DNA of 64,000 bases. Source: WHTX01 sp038255145 (GTDB taxonomy: Bacteria; Actinomycetota; Acidimicrobiia; Acidimicrobiales; CAIXPF01). Under the pieces are notes generated by a model. That model was not told the origin of the DNA, ran no database searches, and saw only the letters and a list, made by a program, of their open reading frames with translations. The position numbers were made by a program, and so were the translations under genes. Below, piece after piece: positions 8,720-16,632 of this stretch (positions are counted from its first letter, which is position 1; each line of letters opens with the position of its first letter). Location of the stretch: contig JBBSLP010000020.1 of assembly GCA_038255145.1 (NCBI GenBank), forward strand, positions 13,288 through 77,287. The letters run 5' to 3'.

Positions 8720-9004
8720 GGTCGCGATGGTGGGAGCGATGCCGTGGAGCTTACCGGTGACCCTCCACGGCCCCCTCCCCCGGGAGCGGCCCCGGGCTGC
8801 GGACGGACCCCTCTACCTGGAAAGACCGTCCTGGCCGTTCGGAGCAGGACGAATGACACAGCGATAACCTTGAACCGGCGGCGGGTCGACCGATGTGTGG
8901 TCCACGCAGCACTCGATGCGGTGCGTCGCACGATGTGCAGCACACGGTGCGCACCATGGGTGGCAGGAGCCCGCCCGGCCGTGAGGGCGGAGAGGGATCT
9001 GCTG
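8720..9004. other. divergent intergenic region between two glycosyltransferases
   Basis: 285 bp with no convincing gene. It contains an inverted pair GGTGCG (8930-8935) and CGCACC (8950-8955) around smaller self-complementary blocks such as GTGCGTCGCAC. This could be a shared operator, but no regulator is adjacent. Confidence 0.35.
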
Positions 9005-9952
9005 GTGACCAACTCGACCGTGAGGCCGACCGACCAGGACGGTCAGACCGACGGCCAGGATGTCGGAGGGCGCCGGCTCCGGGCGGCTCCTCGCCTGGTC
9101 AGCGTGATCATGCCCGTGCGCAACACCGGGCCCATGGTGGCGGGGCAGTTGGCGGCCGTGGCCGCCCAGGACCACGCCGGCGAGTGGGAGCTGCTGGTGG
9201 TCGACAACGGCTGCCAGGACGCCACCCTCGACATCGTGGCCGCCTGGGCCGACCGCCTGCCCGTGGTGGTGGTCGACGCACGGGACCGGCCCGGCATCAA
9301 CGTGGCCCGCAACCGGGGCGCGGCCCGGGCCCGAGGCGACCTGCTGCTCTTCTGCGACGGCGACGACGAGGTCGGTCCCGGTTGGATCTCGGCCATGGCC
9401 CGCGAGGCCACCCGTTGGGACCTGATCGGCGGCCGGCTGGACGAGCTCACGCTCAACCCCCCGCCGCGGCCCTCGCCCCGGCCCCGCCTACCCGAGGACC
9501 GGCTGCCCCTGGCCCTGGGGTTCCTGCCCTTCGCCCCCGGCGCCAACCTGGGCGTGTGGGCCGACGTGCTCGCCGAGCTGGGTGGCTTCGACGAACGGTT
9601 CATCCTCGGCAACGACGACGTGGAGCTGGCCTTCCGGGCCCAGGTCCAGGGCTTCGAGATCGGCTTCGCCGCCGACGCCGTCGTCGCCTACCGCCACCGC
9701 GTCGAACCGGTGGCCGTGTTCCGCCAGTTCCGCAACTACGGCCGCGGCGAGCCCCTCCTCTACGCCGACTTCCGCTCCGCAGGCATGACCCGGGCCCCCT
9801 GGCCCCAGGTGATCCGCCGCTACGGCCGCCTCGTCCTCCACGCCCCCCGAGCCGCCCGCTCCCCCCGCCACCGCGGCCGCTACGCCATCACCGCCGGCTT
9901 CACCCTCGGCCGCCTGGAAGGCAGCCTCCGCCGCCGCGTCCTCTACCTGTAA
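9005..9952 (+). CDS. glycosyltransferase family 2
   Basis: A 315-residue GT2 enzyme. Motifs are LVSVIMPVRNTGPMVAGQL, ELLVVDNGCQDATLDIV, the DxD in LLLFCDGDDEVGPGW, and PGANLGVWADVLAELGGFDERF followed by GNDDVELAFRAQ. About 25 residues precede the fold. The GTG at 9005 has a good Shine-Dalgarno sequence (GGAGAGGGA around 8989-8997), so I prefer it to the much longer open frame. The tail GRYAITAGFTLGRLEGSLRRR may be membrane-associated. It is divergently paired with the GT2 gene at 7850-8719. Confidence 0.82.
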   Translation: MTNSTVRPTDQDGQTDGQDVGGRRLRAAPRLVSVIMPVRNTGPMVAGQLAAVAAQDHAGEWELLVVDNGCQDATLDIVAAWADRLPVVVVDARDRPGINVARNRGAARARGDLLLFCDGDDEVGPGWISAMAREATRWDLIGGRLDELTLNPPPRPSPRPRLPEDRLPLALGFLPFAPGANLGVWADVLAELGGFDERFILGNDDVELAFRAQVQGFEIGFAADAVVAYRHRVEPVAVFRQFRNYGRGEPLLYADFRSAGMTRAPWPQVIRRYGRLVLHAPRAARSPRHRGRYAITAGFTLGRLEGSLRRRVLYL

Positions 9953-10236
9953 ACCCGGGGGGCTCCGCCCCCAGGCACCCCCACACCCGGAGGCTCCGCC
10001 CCCGGGCAGGGCAGGGACATGCCCCGCCCCGGCCCGACGGCGGTGAGCGCAGCGAACCCCGCCGGGCCCGGACCGACGGCGAGCGCAGCGAGCCCTGTCG
10101 GGACGCACAGCAGTCAGCGCGCCGCAGGCGCACACCGCCCTCCCAGGGGCGGAGCCCCCGGGGGTTTCCCCCGGGGCGGAGCCCCGGGGGAAACCCCTAT
10201 TTCCACTACGGGTATAGGGCAAATACACTGGAGGCC
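9953..10236. repeat. intergenic GGGGCTCCGCCCC-type repeats
   Basis: 284 bp without a gene. It carries repeated GC palindromic blocks: GGGGGCTCCGCCCC near 9957, GGAGGCTCCGCCCCC near 9990, and two inverse copies GGGGCGGAGCCCC near 10146 and 10173. Two GAGCGCAGCGA blocks lie near 10043 and 10081. The right end holds the suf operator and promoter. The blocks may also act as terminators for the upstream glycosyltransferase. Confidence 0.6.
10199..10229 (+). promoter_or_regulatory. suf operator candidate and -10 hexamer (sufCSU unit)
   Basis: ATTTCCACTACGGGTATAG (10199-10217) matches 15 of 19 bases of 18143-18161, upstream of the opposite suf unit. TACACT (10224-10229) lies 7 bases before ATG 10237. 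The shared block just upstream of the -10 would suit a repressor. The identity of that regulator is unknown. Confidence 0.5.
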
Positions 10237-10986
10237 ATGGTCAGCCCCCTGTTCGAGGTCGACGATCTCCACGTGGCCACCGCCGTGGGCGGGGTCCCCA
10301 TCCTGCGGGGGGTCACCCTCACCGTGGGCGTCGGCGAGGTTCACGCCCTGATGGGACCGAACGGTTCGGGCAAGTCCACCCTGGCCCACGTGCTCCTGGG
10401 CAGCCCCGACTACGTGATCACCGGCGGCTCGGTGCGCCTGCTGGGCGACGACATCACCGACTGGGACCCCGACGTGCGGGCCAAGGCCGGGCTGTTCCTG
10501 GCCTTCCAGTACCCCCAGTCCATCCCCGGGGTTTCGGTCACCAACTTCCTGCGCCAGGCCATGTCGGCCCGGCGGGGCATCGACCTGTCCGTGCTCGAGG
10601 TGCGCCTGGCCCTCATGGAGTGGATGGGTCGCCTGGAGATGGACCCCGCCTTCGCCGACCGCCACCTCAACGAGGGGTTCTCGGGCGGCGAGAAGAAGCG
10701 GAACGAAATCCTGCAGATGGCTGTTCTCCAGCCCGAGATGGCCATCCTCGACGAGACCGACTCCGGCCTGGACATCGACGCCCTGCGCGTCGTCGCCCGG
10801 GGGGTGCAGGAGGTGCGGCGTGACCGCACCGAACTGGGCGTGCTCGTGATCACCCACTACCACCGGCTGCTCGACCACCTGGCGCCCGACGTGGTGCACC
10901 TGATGTTCGAGGGTCGCATCGCCGAATCGGGGGGACCCGAGCTGGCGGTGCGGATCGAGGAAGAAGGCTACGACGCATGGCGCTGA
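10237..10986 (+). CDS. sufC: Fe-S assembly ATPase SufC (copy 1)
   Basis: A 249-residue ABC-type ATPase that powers the SufBCD scaffold. Walker A is GPNGSGKST, the signature is FSGGEKKRNE, and Walker B is MAILDETDSGLDIDAL with the H-loop in VITHYHRLL. These are SufC-specific forms. A second sufC lies in the opposite suf unit (13639-14370), so the locus has two paralogues. GGAG sits 4 bases before the ATG. The gene overlaps sufS by 10 bp. Confidence 0.93.
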   Translation: MVSPLFEVDDLHVATAVGGVPILRGVTLTVGVGEVHALMGPNGSGKSTLAHVLLGSPDYVITGGSVRLLGDDITDWDPDVRAKAGLFLAFQYPQSIPGVSVTNFLRQAMSARRGIDLSVLEVRLALMEWMGRLEMDPAFADRHLNEGFSGGEKKRNEILQMAVLQPEMAILDETDSGLDIDALRVVARGVQEVRRDRTELGVLVITHYHRLLDHLAPDVVHLMFEGRIAESGGPELAVRIEEEGYDAWR

Positions 10987-12230
10987 CCCTGCCCACGCTC
11001 GACACGGCCACCATCCGAGCCGACTTCCCCCTGCTCGGTGGGCTGGAGAACGACCGCCCCATCGTCTACCTCGACTCCGCGGCGACCTCGCAGAAGCCCC
11101 GGGTCGTGCTCGACGCCATGACCGCGTACTACGAGACGGTCAACGCCAACGTCCACCGTGGCGCCTACCGGCTGGCCGAAGAGGCCACCGATGCCATGGA
11201 GCAGGCCCGGACCAAGGTCCGCCGCTTCGTGGGCGCCCGCCACGACCGCGAGCTGATCTTCACCCGCAACGCCACGGAGGCCGTGAACCTGGTGGCGCAC
11301 AGCTACGGCCGCCACTTCCTCGAACCCGGCGATGTGGTCCTGCTCAGCCTGCTCGAGCACCACGCCAACATCGTTCCCTGGCACCAGCTGGCCGCCGAGC
11401 GGGGGGTGCAGGTGCGCTGGATCCCCCTCACCGCCGACGGTGAGCTCGACCTGACCGACCTCGACCGCCTGCTCGACGGGGTCAAGCTGCTGAGCGTGTC
11501 GGCCCAGTCCAACGTGTTGGGGACCCTGCCCCCGGTGCGGGAGCTGGTCGACGCCGCCCACGGGGTGGGGGCCAGGGCCATGATCGACGCCTGCCAGTTC
11601 GTGCCCCACCACAGCACCGACGTGCGGGCGTGGGACGCCGATTTCGTCACCTTCTCGGCCCACAAGATGTGCGGCCCCACCGGCATCGGCGCCCTCTGGG
11701 CCCGCGAGGAGCTGCTCGAGGCCATGCCCCCCTTCCTGGGTGGGGGCAGCATGATCCTCGACGTGACCACCGAGGGCTTCCTGCCCACCGAGCTGCCCCA
11801 CAAGTTCGAGGCCGGCACCCCCGCCATCGCCGAGACCGTGGGCTTCGGCGCCGCCGTGGACTACCTGCAGGGCATCGGCATGGACAACGTGGCCGCCCAC
11901 GAGCGCACGCTCACCGCCTACGCCCTGGCCGCGCTGCGCGATCGCTACGGCGACCGCATCACCATCTACGGGCCCCCCTCGGCCGAGCGCCGCGGCGGGA
12001 TGGCCAGCTTCAGCTTCGGCGACGCCCACCCCCACGACGTGTCCCAGGTGCTCGACGAGGCCGGCGTCTGCGTTCGGGCCGGCCACCACTGCGCCAAGCC
12101 CCTGGTGCGGGCGCTGGGCGCTCCGGGGGGTGCGGTGACACGGGCGTCCTGGTACCTGTACAACGATGAGTCCGACATCGACGCCCTCGTCGACGCCCTC
12201 GCCGGCGTGGACGAGCTGTTCGGCCTGTGA
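10977..12230 (+). CDS. sufS: cysteine desulfurase SufS
   Basis: A 417-residue PLP enzyme that removes sulfur from cysteine as a persulfide. The PLP lysine is in TFSAHKMCGPTGIG and the catalytic cysteine in VRAGHHCAKPL, the short-loop type II form. NANVHRGAYRLAEEATDAME and FTRNATEAVNLVA are SufS landmarks. It overlaps sufC by 10 bp and is followed 42 bp later by sufU, its expected sulfur acceptor. Confidence 0.95.
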   Translation: MALTLPTLDTATIRADFPLLGGLENDRPIVYLDSAATSQKPRVVLDAMTAYYETVNANVHRGAYRLAEEATDAMEQARTKVRRFVGARHDRELIFTRNATEAVNLVAHSYGRHFLEPGDVVLLSLLEHHANIVPWHQLAAERGVQVRWIPLTADGELDLTDLDRLLDGVKLLSVSAQSNVLGTLPPVRELVDAAHGVGARAMIDACQFVPHHSTDVRAWDADFVTFSAHKMCGPTGIGALWAREELLEAMPPFLGGGSMILDVTTEGFLPTELPHKFEAGTPAIAETVGFGAAVDYLQGIGMDNVAAHERTLTAYALAALRDRYGDRITIYGPPSAERRGGMASFSFGDAHPHDVSQVLDEAGVCVRAGHHCAKPLVRALGAPGGAVTRASWYLYNDESDIDALVDALAGVDELFGL

Positions 12231-12272
12231 TGGCCGTCCGTCCCCCGACCGCGGCTGAGCTGCGAGGTACCC

Positions 12273-12776
12273 ATGGCCGGTCTTGAAGACCTCTACCGCG
12301 AGATCATCCTCGATCACTACAAGAGCCCCCGCAACCGGGGCGAGCTCGAGCCTCCCGCCCGTCAGACCAAGGGCTTCAACCCCCTGTGCGGCGACGAGGT
12401 CGTGGTCAGCGTGCTCGTCGACGGCGACAAGGTCGTCGACGTGCGCACGACGGGACAGGGCTGCTCCATCAGCCAATCCTCGGCGTCGATGATGAGCGTG
12501 GCCGTCAAGGGCCTGACCGTGGAGGAGATCACCAGCCTGACCGGGGCGTTCAAGTCCCAGCTCGGCATCCGCGACGATCATGACGACGACCACGATCACG
12601 ACGAGGACGACACCGCTGCGGTCGAGGCCGAGGTGGCCGAGGCCGGTTCGTTCGCCCTGGGCGAGCTCGAGGCCCTCAAGGGGGTCATGAAGTTCCCCTC
12701 CCGCATCAAGTGCGCCACCCTGGCGTGGAACACCCTGGTCCAGGCCCTCGACGCCCCCGACGGCGAACGGGCCTGA
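12273..12776 (+). CDS. sufU: Fe-S assembly sulfurtransferase SufU
   Basis: A 167-residue zinc-dependent sulfur acceptor for SufS. The three conserved cysteines are in NPLCGDEV, GQGCSISQSS and SRIKCATLAW, and the Asp ligand in CGD is present. An insert around residues 100-113 is almost pure Asp/His (DDHDDDHDHDEDD), which could bind metal and is not part of the family core as I know it. It ends 3 bp from the convergent PadR gene. Confidence 0.93.
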   Translation: MAGLEDLYREIILDHYKSPRNRGELEPPARQTKGFNPLCGDEVVVSVLVDGDKVVDVRTTGQGCSISQSSASMMSVAVKGLTVEEITSLTGAFKSQLGIRDDHDDDHDHDEDDTAAVEAEVAEAGSFALGELEALKGVMKFPSRIKCATLAWNTLVQALDAPDGERA

Positions 12777-12779
12777 CCG

Positions 12780-13304
12780 CTAGCTCACGCCGCCTTCGAG
12801 CCAGCGGCGCTCGCAGCGGCCCAGCCACACCAGGTCGGCTTCCAGGCGCAGGATGGCCCCCTCCAGCAGGAGGGCCGAGGCCTCGTCGCCGGCCACCTCG
12901 TCGGCCAGCTCCCTGACCTCGCGCAGCTCGCGGGCCACCTCCTCGCGCTGGGCCCCGATGAGGGCCAGGGGCGGGGCCAGGCCCGAGCGTGACGCCACCA
13001 GCAGCTTGAGGTGGAAGGCGGTGGGGGCCGAGCTGGGCCAGGACAGGTCCTCCAGCCACCGGGCCACCTCGAGGTGGCCGTCAGCGGTCAGCGAGAAGAT
13101 CCGCTTGTCGGGCCGGTCGGCCAGCTCGCGGCCGTCGTCGGTGGTGGTGACCAGGCCGGCGCGCTCCAGGCGGCCCAGGGTCTCGTAGACCTGGCCCACG
13201 TCGAGCTCGCCGGCCAACGGGCCCAGGGTGGCCCGCCAGCGTTGGCGCAGCTCGAGTCCAGCCACGGCGTCGTTGGCCAACAGGGCCAACATTAGATCCC
13301 GCAC
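12780..13304 (-). CDS. PadR-family transcriptional regulator
   Basis: A 174-residue winged-helix regulator. VRDLMLALLANDAVAGLELRQRW, then VGQVYETLGRLERAGLVTTT and KRIFSLTADGHLEVARWL, form the PadR N-terminal wing. The C-terminal helices (residues about 90-170) fit the dimerisation domain. GTG 13304 has GGAGGG about 7 bases upstream. It is the last gene of the leftward suf unit, so it is a candidate regulator of the locus, but that role is only inferred from position. Confidence 0.8.
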   Translation of the reverse strand: MRDLMLALLANDAVAGLELRQRWRATLGPLAGELDVGQVYETLGRLERAGLVTTTDDGRELADRPDKRIFSLTADGHLEVARWLEDLSWPSSAPTAFHLKLLVASRSGLAPPLALIGAQREEVARELREVRELADEVAGDEASALLLEGAILRLEADLVWLGRCERRWLEGGVS

Positions 13305-13317
13305 GCAGCGCCCTCCG

Positions 13318-13620
13318 TCAGGTGAGCAGGGCGTCGACCCGACGGGCCAGCTCGACGTCGAAGGTGCTGAGCCCGCCCAGGTCATGGGTGCTCAAGGCGA
13401 TGCGCACGGTGGCCCAGCTGTTGGACCAGTCGGGGTGGTGGTCGAGCTTCTCCGCGGCCAGGGCCACCCGGCTCATGAAGGCCCACGCCTCGCTGAAGCC
13501 ACCGAAGCTGATCTCGCGGTACAGGGCGCCGTCGCGGACCTCCCACGCCGGCAGGGTGTCGGTGACCCCGGCCAGCTCGTCGGAGGTCAGGGCTCGACGT
13601 TCAGGAGCATGTTGCGCCAT
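13318..13620 (-). CDS. pterin-4a-carbinolamine dehydratase
   Basis: A 100-residue protein of the PCD/DCoH family. It carries the signature EKLDHHPDWSNSWATVRIAL followed by STHDLGGLSTFDVELARRVD, with the paired histidines of the active site. The classical role is recycling of 4a-hydroxytetrahydropterin. No aromatic amino acid hydroxylase is nearby, so the role here is open. It lies between the second sufC (18 bp) and the PadR regulator (13 bp), probably in one transcript. Confidence 0.88.
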   Translation of the reverse strand: MAQHAPERRALTSDELAGVTDTLPAWEVRDGALYREISFGGFSEAWAFMSRVALAAEKLDHHPDWSNSWATVRIALSTHDLGGLSTFDVELARRVDALLT

Positions 13621-13638
13621 GGCCGGCAGGCTAGGTCG

Positions 13639-14370
13639 TCAGACCTCGGCGAAGGCGGCGTAGCCGTCGGCCTCGACGACCTTGGCCAACTCGGGGCCGC
13701 CCTGGGCCACGATGTGGCCCTTGACGAACACGTGGACCTGGTCGGCGTGCAGCTCGTCGAGCAGGCGGTTGTAGTGGGTGATGGCCAGCACGCCGAGGCC
13801 GAACTCGGTGGTGGCGGCCTCGACCCGGCGGGCCACGGCCCGCAGGGCGTCGATGTCGAGGCCGGAGTCGATCTCGTCGAGCACGGCGATCTTCGGCCGG
13901 AGCACGGCCAGCTGCACGGTCTCGTTGCGCTTCTTCTCGCCGCCGGACAGGTCGACGTTGACCGAGCGCTCCAGCAACTTGGGGTCGAGGCCGATGCGGT
14001 TGGCCTCGACCCGGATGCGCTCGGGCACGTCGGACAGGTTCCCGCCCGCCGCCCGCACCGATTCTGCCAGGAGCTCGTCGAGGCTGACCCCGGGGACCTC
14101 GGTGGGGTACTGCAGGGCCAGGAACAAGCCGGCCTGGGCCCGCTGCCAGGGCTCGAGGCCCAACAGGTCGACCCCGTCGAGCAGCACCCGGCCCCCGGTG
14201 ACCTCATAGCCGGGGCGTCCGGCGATGACGTGGGACAGGGTGGACTTGCCCGAGCCGTTGGGGCCCATGACGGCGTGGACCTCGCCGCTGCGCACGGTCA
14301 GGGACACGCCGCGCAGGATCTCACGGCCCCCCGCCTTGGCCCGCAGGTCGTCGATCTCGAGGACGCTCAT
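13639..14370 (-). CDS. sufC: Fe-S assembly ATPase SufC (copy 2)
   Basis: A 243-residue SufC. Walker A is GPNGSGKST, the signature LSGGEKKRNE, and Walker B IAVLDEIDSGLDIDAL. It lies directly downstream of sufD and the Rieske ferredoxin, the more usual operon position, so this is probably the core SufBCD ATPase. ATG 14370 has GGAGG 8 bases upstream. Compared with copy 1 it differs in many positions but keeps every catalytic motif. Confidence 0.93.
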   Translation of the reverse strand: MSVLEIDDLRAKAGGREILRGVSLTVRSGEVHAVMGPNGSGKSTLSHVIAGRPGYEVTGGRVLLDGVDLLGLEPWQRAQAGLFLALQYPTEVPGVSLDELLAESVRAAGGNLSDVPERIRVEANRIGLDPKLLERSVNVDLSGGEKKRNETVQLAVLRPKIAVLDEIDSGLDIDALRAVARRVEAATTEFGLGVLAITHYNRLLDELHADQVHVFVKGHIVAQGGPELAKVVEADGYAAFAEV

Positions 14371-14437
14371 GGCGTCGCCTCCGTTGGCTGGTCGGTGGGG
14401 TGGGGCCGGGAGCACGGCGGAAGGTGCCGCGTCGCGC

Positions 14438-14791
14438 TCACGTCAGCCGCACGAGGACGTCGGACCCGTCGAGGACGACCTCGTAGACGGGAACGGGACG
14501 GGTGGCGGGCAGGCTCTGGGGCTCGCCGTCGAGCAGGGAGAAGGTGCTGCCGTGCTTCCAGCACTCGATCTCACGATCGGCGATGAGCACCTCGCCCTCG
14601 GACAGGGACACGTCGGCGTGGGAGCAGGTGTCGCCGATGGCGTAGACGTCGTCCCCGATGCGGACCACGGCCACCTTGCGGCCGGCCACGTCGAAGCGTC
14701 TGGCCTGGCCCGAGGCGATGTCGTCGATCGAGCACACCCGCACGGCGGCACCGCTCGAGGTCAGGTCGGGGGTGGGCGCGTCGCCGGTCAC
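14438..14791 (-). CDS. Rieske-type ferredoxin of the SUF operon
   Basis: A 117-residue soluble Rieske ferredoxin. The [2Fe-2S] ligands are CSH in GDTCSHADVSL and CWKH in EIECWKHGSTFSL. The likely role is electron delivery to Fe-S assembly or to an oxygenase; a Rieske protein between sufD and sufC is common in actinobacteria. GTG 14791 overlaps the sufD stop in a GTGA arrangement, indicating translational coupling. Confidence 0.88.
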   Translation of the reverse strand: MTGDAPTPDLTSSGAAVRVCSIDDIASGQARRFDVAGRKVAVVRIGDDVYAIGDTCSHADVSLSEGEVLIADREIECWKHGSTFSLLDGEPQSLPATRPVPVYEVVLDGSDVLVRLT

Positions 14792-16047
14792 AGGAGGGGG
14801 GCGGCGCCCAGGTCGCCCAGCTTGGCCTTCACCTCGGCCCGCACCAGCGGGGCCAGGGCGGCCACGGGCAGGCGGTCGATGACCTCGTCGAAGAAGCCCT
14901 TGACGATCAGCCGGTCGGCCACCTTGGGGGGTACGCCCCGGCTCTCGAGGTAGAAGCGCTGCTCGGCGTCGATGGGCCCGACGGTCGAGGCGTGGGAGCA
15001 CTTGACGTCGTTGTTCTCGATCTCGAGGTTGGGCACCGACTCGGCCCAGGCGTGCTCACCCAGCTTGATGTTGCGGTTGGTCTGGAAGGCGTTGGTGCCC
15101 CGGGCCTCGGGCCGAACCCGGATGAGGCCGGTGTAGACCGAATGTGAGCTGTCGTCGACCACGCCCTTGAACAGCAGGTCCGACGTGGTATCGGGGGCCT
15201 GGTGGTCCTGGAAGGTGCGGAAGTCGAGCATCTGGTCGCCGTTGCCGTAGTACAGCGACAGCAGGTCGCCGTGGGCGCCCCGACCGACCAGGCGGCAGTC
15301 GGCCCGCACCCGGGCGTACTCGCCGCCGAACGCCGCGGTGGACGACACCAGGGTGGCCTGGGTGTCCACCGTGGCCACCTGGGAGGCGATCTGCCACACC
15401 CGGGGGCCCAGGCGCTGCACGTTGAGGTAGCCGAGGTGGGCGTCCCGCTCGGCCGCCAGTTCGACGACGGGGGCCACGAAGCCGGCCACATCGTCGGAGG
15501 CCACGATCTCGACCACGGTGAGCCGGGATCCCTGGCCGGCCCGCACGACGAGACGGGGGAAGATGGCGGCACCCTCGGTGGACAGCCAGTGCAGGATGAC
15601 CACGGGGGCGGTTGGTGTGCGTCCGGCCTTGACCTCGACGAGTACGGGGTCGGCCATGAAGGCGTCGTTGAGCTGGGCGAACAGGTCAACGGGCTCGCCC
15701 ATGACCGAACCAAGGGCATCCTCGGGGGCGGGGCCGATGCTGATGTCGCCCCCCTCGGGGGCCTCGAGGGTGACCACCCGACCGTCGACGGTGACGACGA
15801 GGCCGCTGCGCTCACCGATGGCCTCGAGCCACCCGGCGGCGGCCGCGGGCATGGCGGGCGCCTCGCCCTCGACGCTGGGCTGGAAGCGGTCGAGGTCGAG
15901 GGACTCGATGCGGGAGTAGCGCCAGATCTCCTCGTCGGCGTGGGGGAGGGGGCGCTCGGCGGCGGCCGCGGCGGCGACGTCGCGTCGCTTGCGGAGCCAG
16001 TCGGGCCCGCCGAGGGCGGCCGAGGCCAGCGGGGTCAGGGTTGCCAC
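14788..16047 (-). CDS. sufD: Fe-S cluster assembly protein SufD
   Basis: About 419 residues of the SufB/SufD beta-helix family, the scaffold partner of SufB. Typical blocks are EEIWRYSRIESLDLDRF near the N-terminus, RTFQDHQAPDTTSDLLFKGVV, and the C-terminal ENNDVKCSHASTVGPIDAEQ with the conserved His, then RFYLESRGVPPKVAD. GTG 16047 is preferred because GAGG lies 11 bases upstream; GTG 16059 is the alternative. It is translationally coupled to the Rieske gene. Confidence 0.93.
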   Translation of the reverse strand: MATLTPLASAALGGPDWLRKRRDVAAAAAAERPLPHADEEIWRYSRIESLDLDRFQPSVEGEAPAMPAAAAGWLEAIGERSGLVVTVDGRVVTLEAPEGGDISIGPAPEDALGSVMGEPVDLFAQLNDAFMADPVLVEVKAGRTPTAPVVILHWLSTEGAAIFPRLVVRAGQGSRLTVVEIVASDDVAGFVAPVVELAAERDAHLGYLNVQRLGPRVWQIASQVATVDTQATLVSSTAAFGGEYARVRADCRLVGRGAHGDLLSLYYGNGDQMLDFRTFQDHQAPDTTSDLLFKGVVDDSSHSVYTGLIRVRPEARGTNAFQTNRNIKLGEHAWAESVPNLEIENNDVKCSHASTVGPIDAEQRFYLESRGVPPKVADRLIVKGFFDEVIDRLPVAALAPLVRAEVKAKLGDLGAAPLL

Positions 16048-16179
16048 GATCGGGAGCACCTCGGATCGGCCGGTGGCACGGGGGCACCTACCGGGGAAGA
16101 CGTCGCCGGCAGCGTAGTGCGGGCCGGGCGGGGGGAGATCGACGATCGACGGACGATCGACCGAGGAGATCAGCGCAGG

Positions 16180-16527
16180 TCAGCGGCGGCCGAACAGGCG
16201 CTTCCAGAAGGAGGGGCGCTGGCTGTCGTCCTGGAACTCGGCCAGGACACGGGGGCCAGCGGCGTTGATGATGTCCTCGGCCTCGTCGAGCAGGCGGGCG
16301 ACGCGCTCGTCAGGCTCGTCGAGCCCGTCGGGCTCGGGCGGGGTGGGCGGGGTGATGAGGGAGCCGTGGGCCCAGTTGACGTCGGCCAGGCGCCGTTCGT
16401 ACTTCGGGCACTCCTTCGGGCAACGCCATGGGGCTTCGGGGGCGAGATCCAGGTCGCACTTCCGAACCGCATCGCCGTTGCCGTACGTGCGACTCTCGAA
16501 GTGCTTGCAGTCCTGACGCATGGGCAT
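16180..16527 (-). CDS. four-cysteine conserved hypothetical protein in the suf unit
   Basis: A 115-residue protein with an N-terminal cysteine cluster: C7, C24, C36 and C40, plus H9 (CKHF, then KCDLDL, then WRCPKECPKY). The spacing suits a zinc or Fe-S site. The middle is Pro/Glu-rich, and the C-terminal helix ends in SFWKRLFGRR. I do not know a function. Position between sufB and sufD on the same strand suggests a role in Fe-S assembly or in sensing cluster status (inference). ATG 16521 is an alternative start. Confidence 0.72.
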   Translation of the reverse strand: MPMRQDCKHFESRTYGNGDAVRKCDLDLAPEAPWRCPKECPKYERRLADVNWAHGSLITPPTPPEPDGLDEPDERVARLLDEAEDIINAAGPRVLAEFQDDSQRPSFWKRLFGRR

Positions 16528-16632
16528 CGGACCAGTATCACGTCTGCGCCCCGCCTGCCCGTAGCGACCCTGTGTCGACCTCGCCGTCGGGCACCGTCGG
16601 GCCGACCGGGCGAACCCGGTCGGCCGGCGCGA

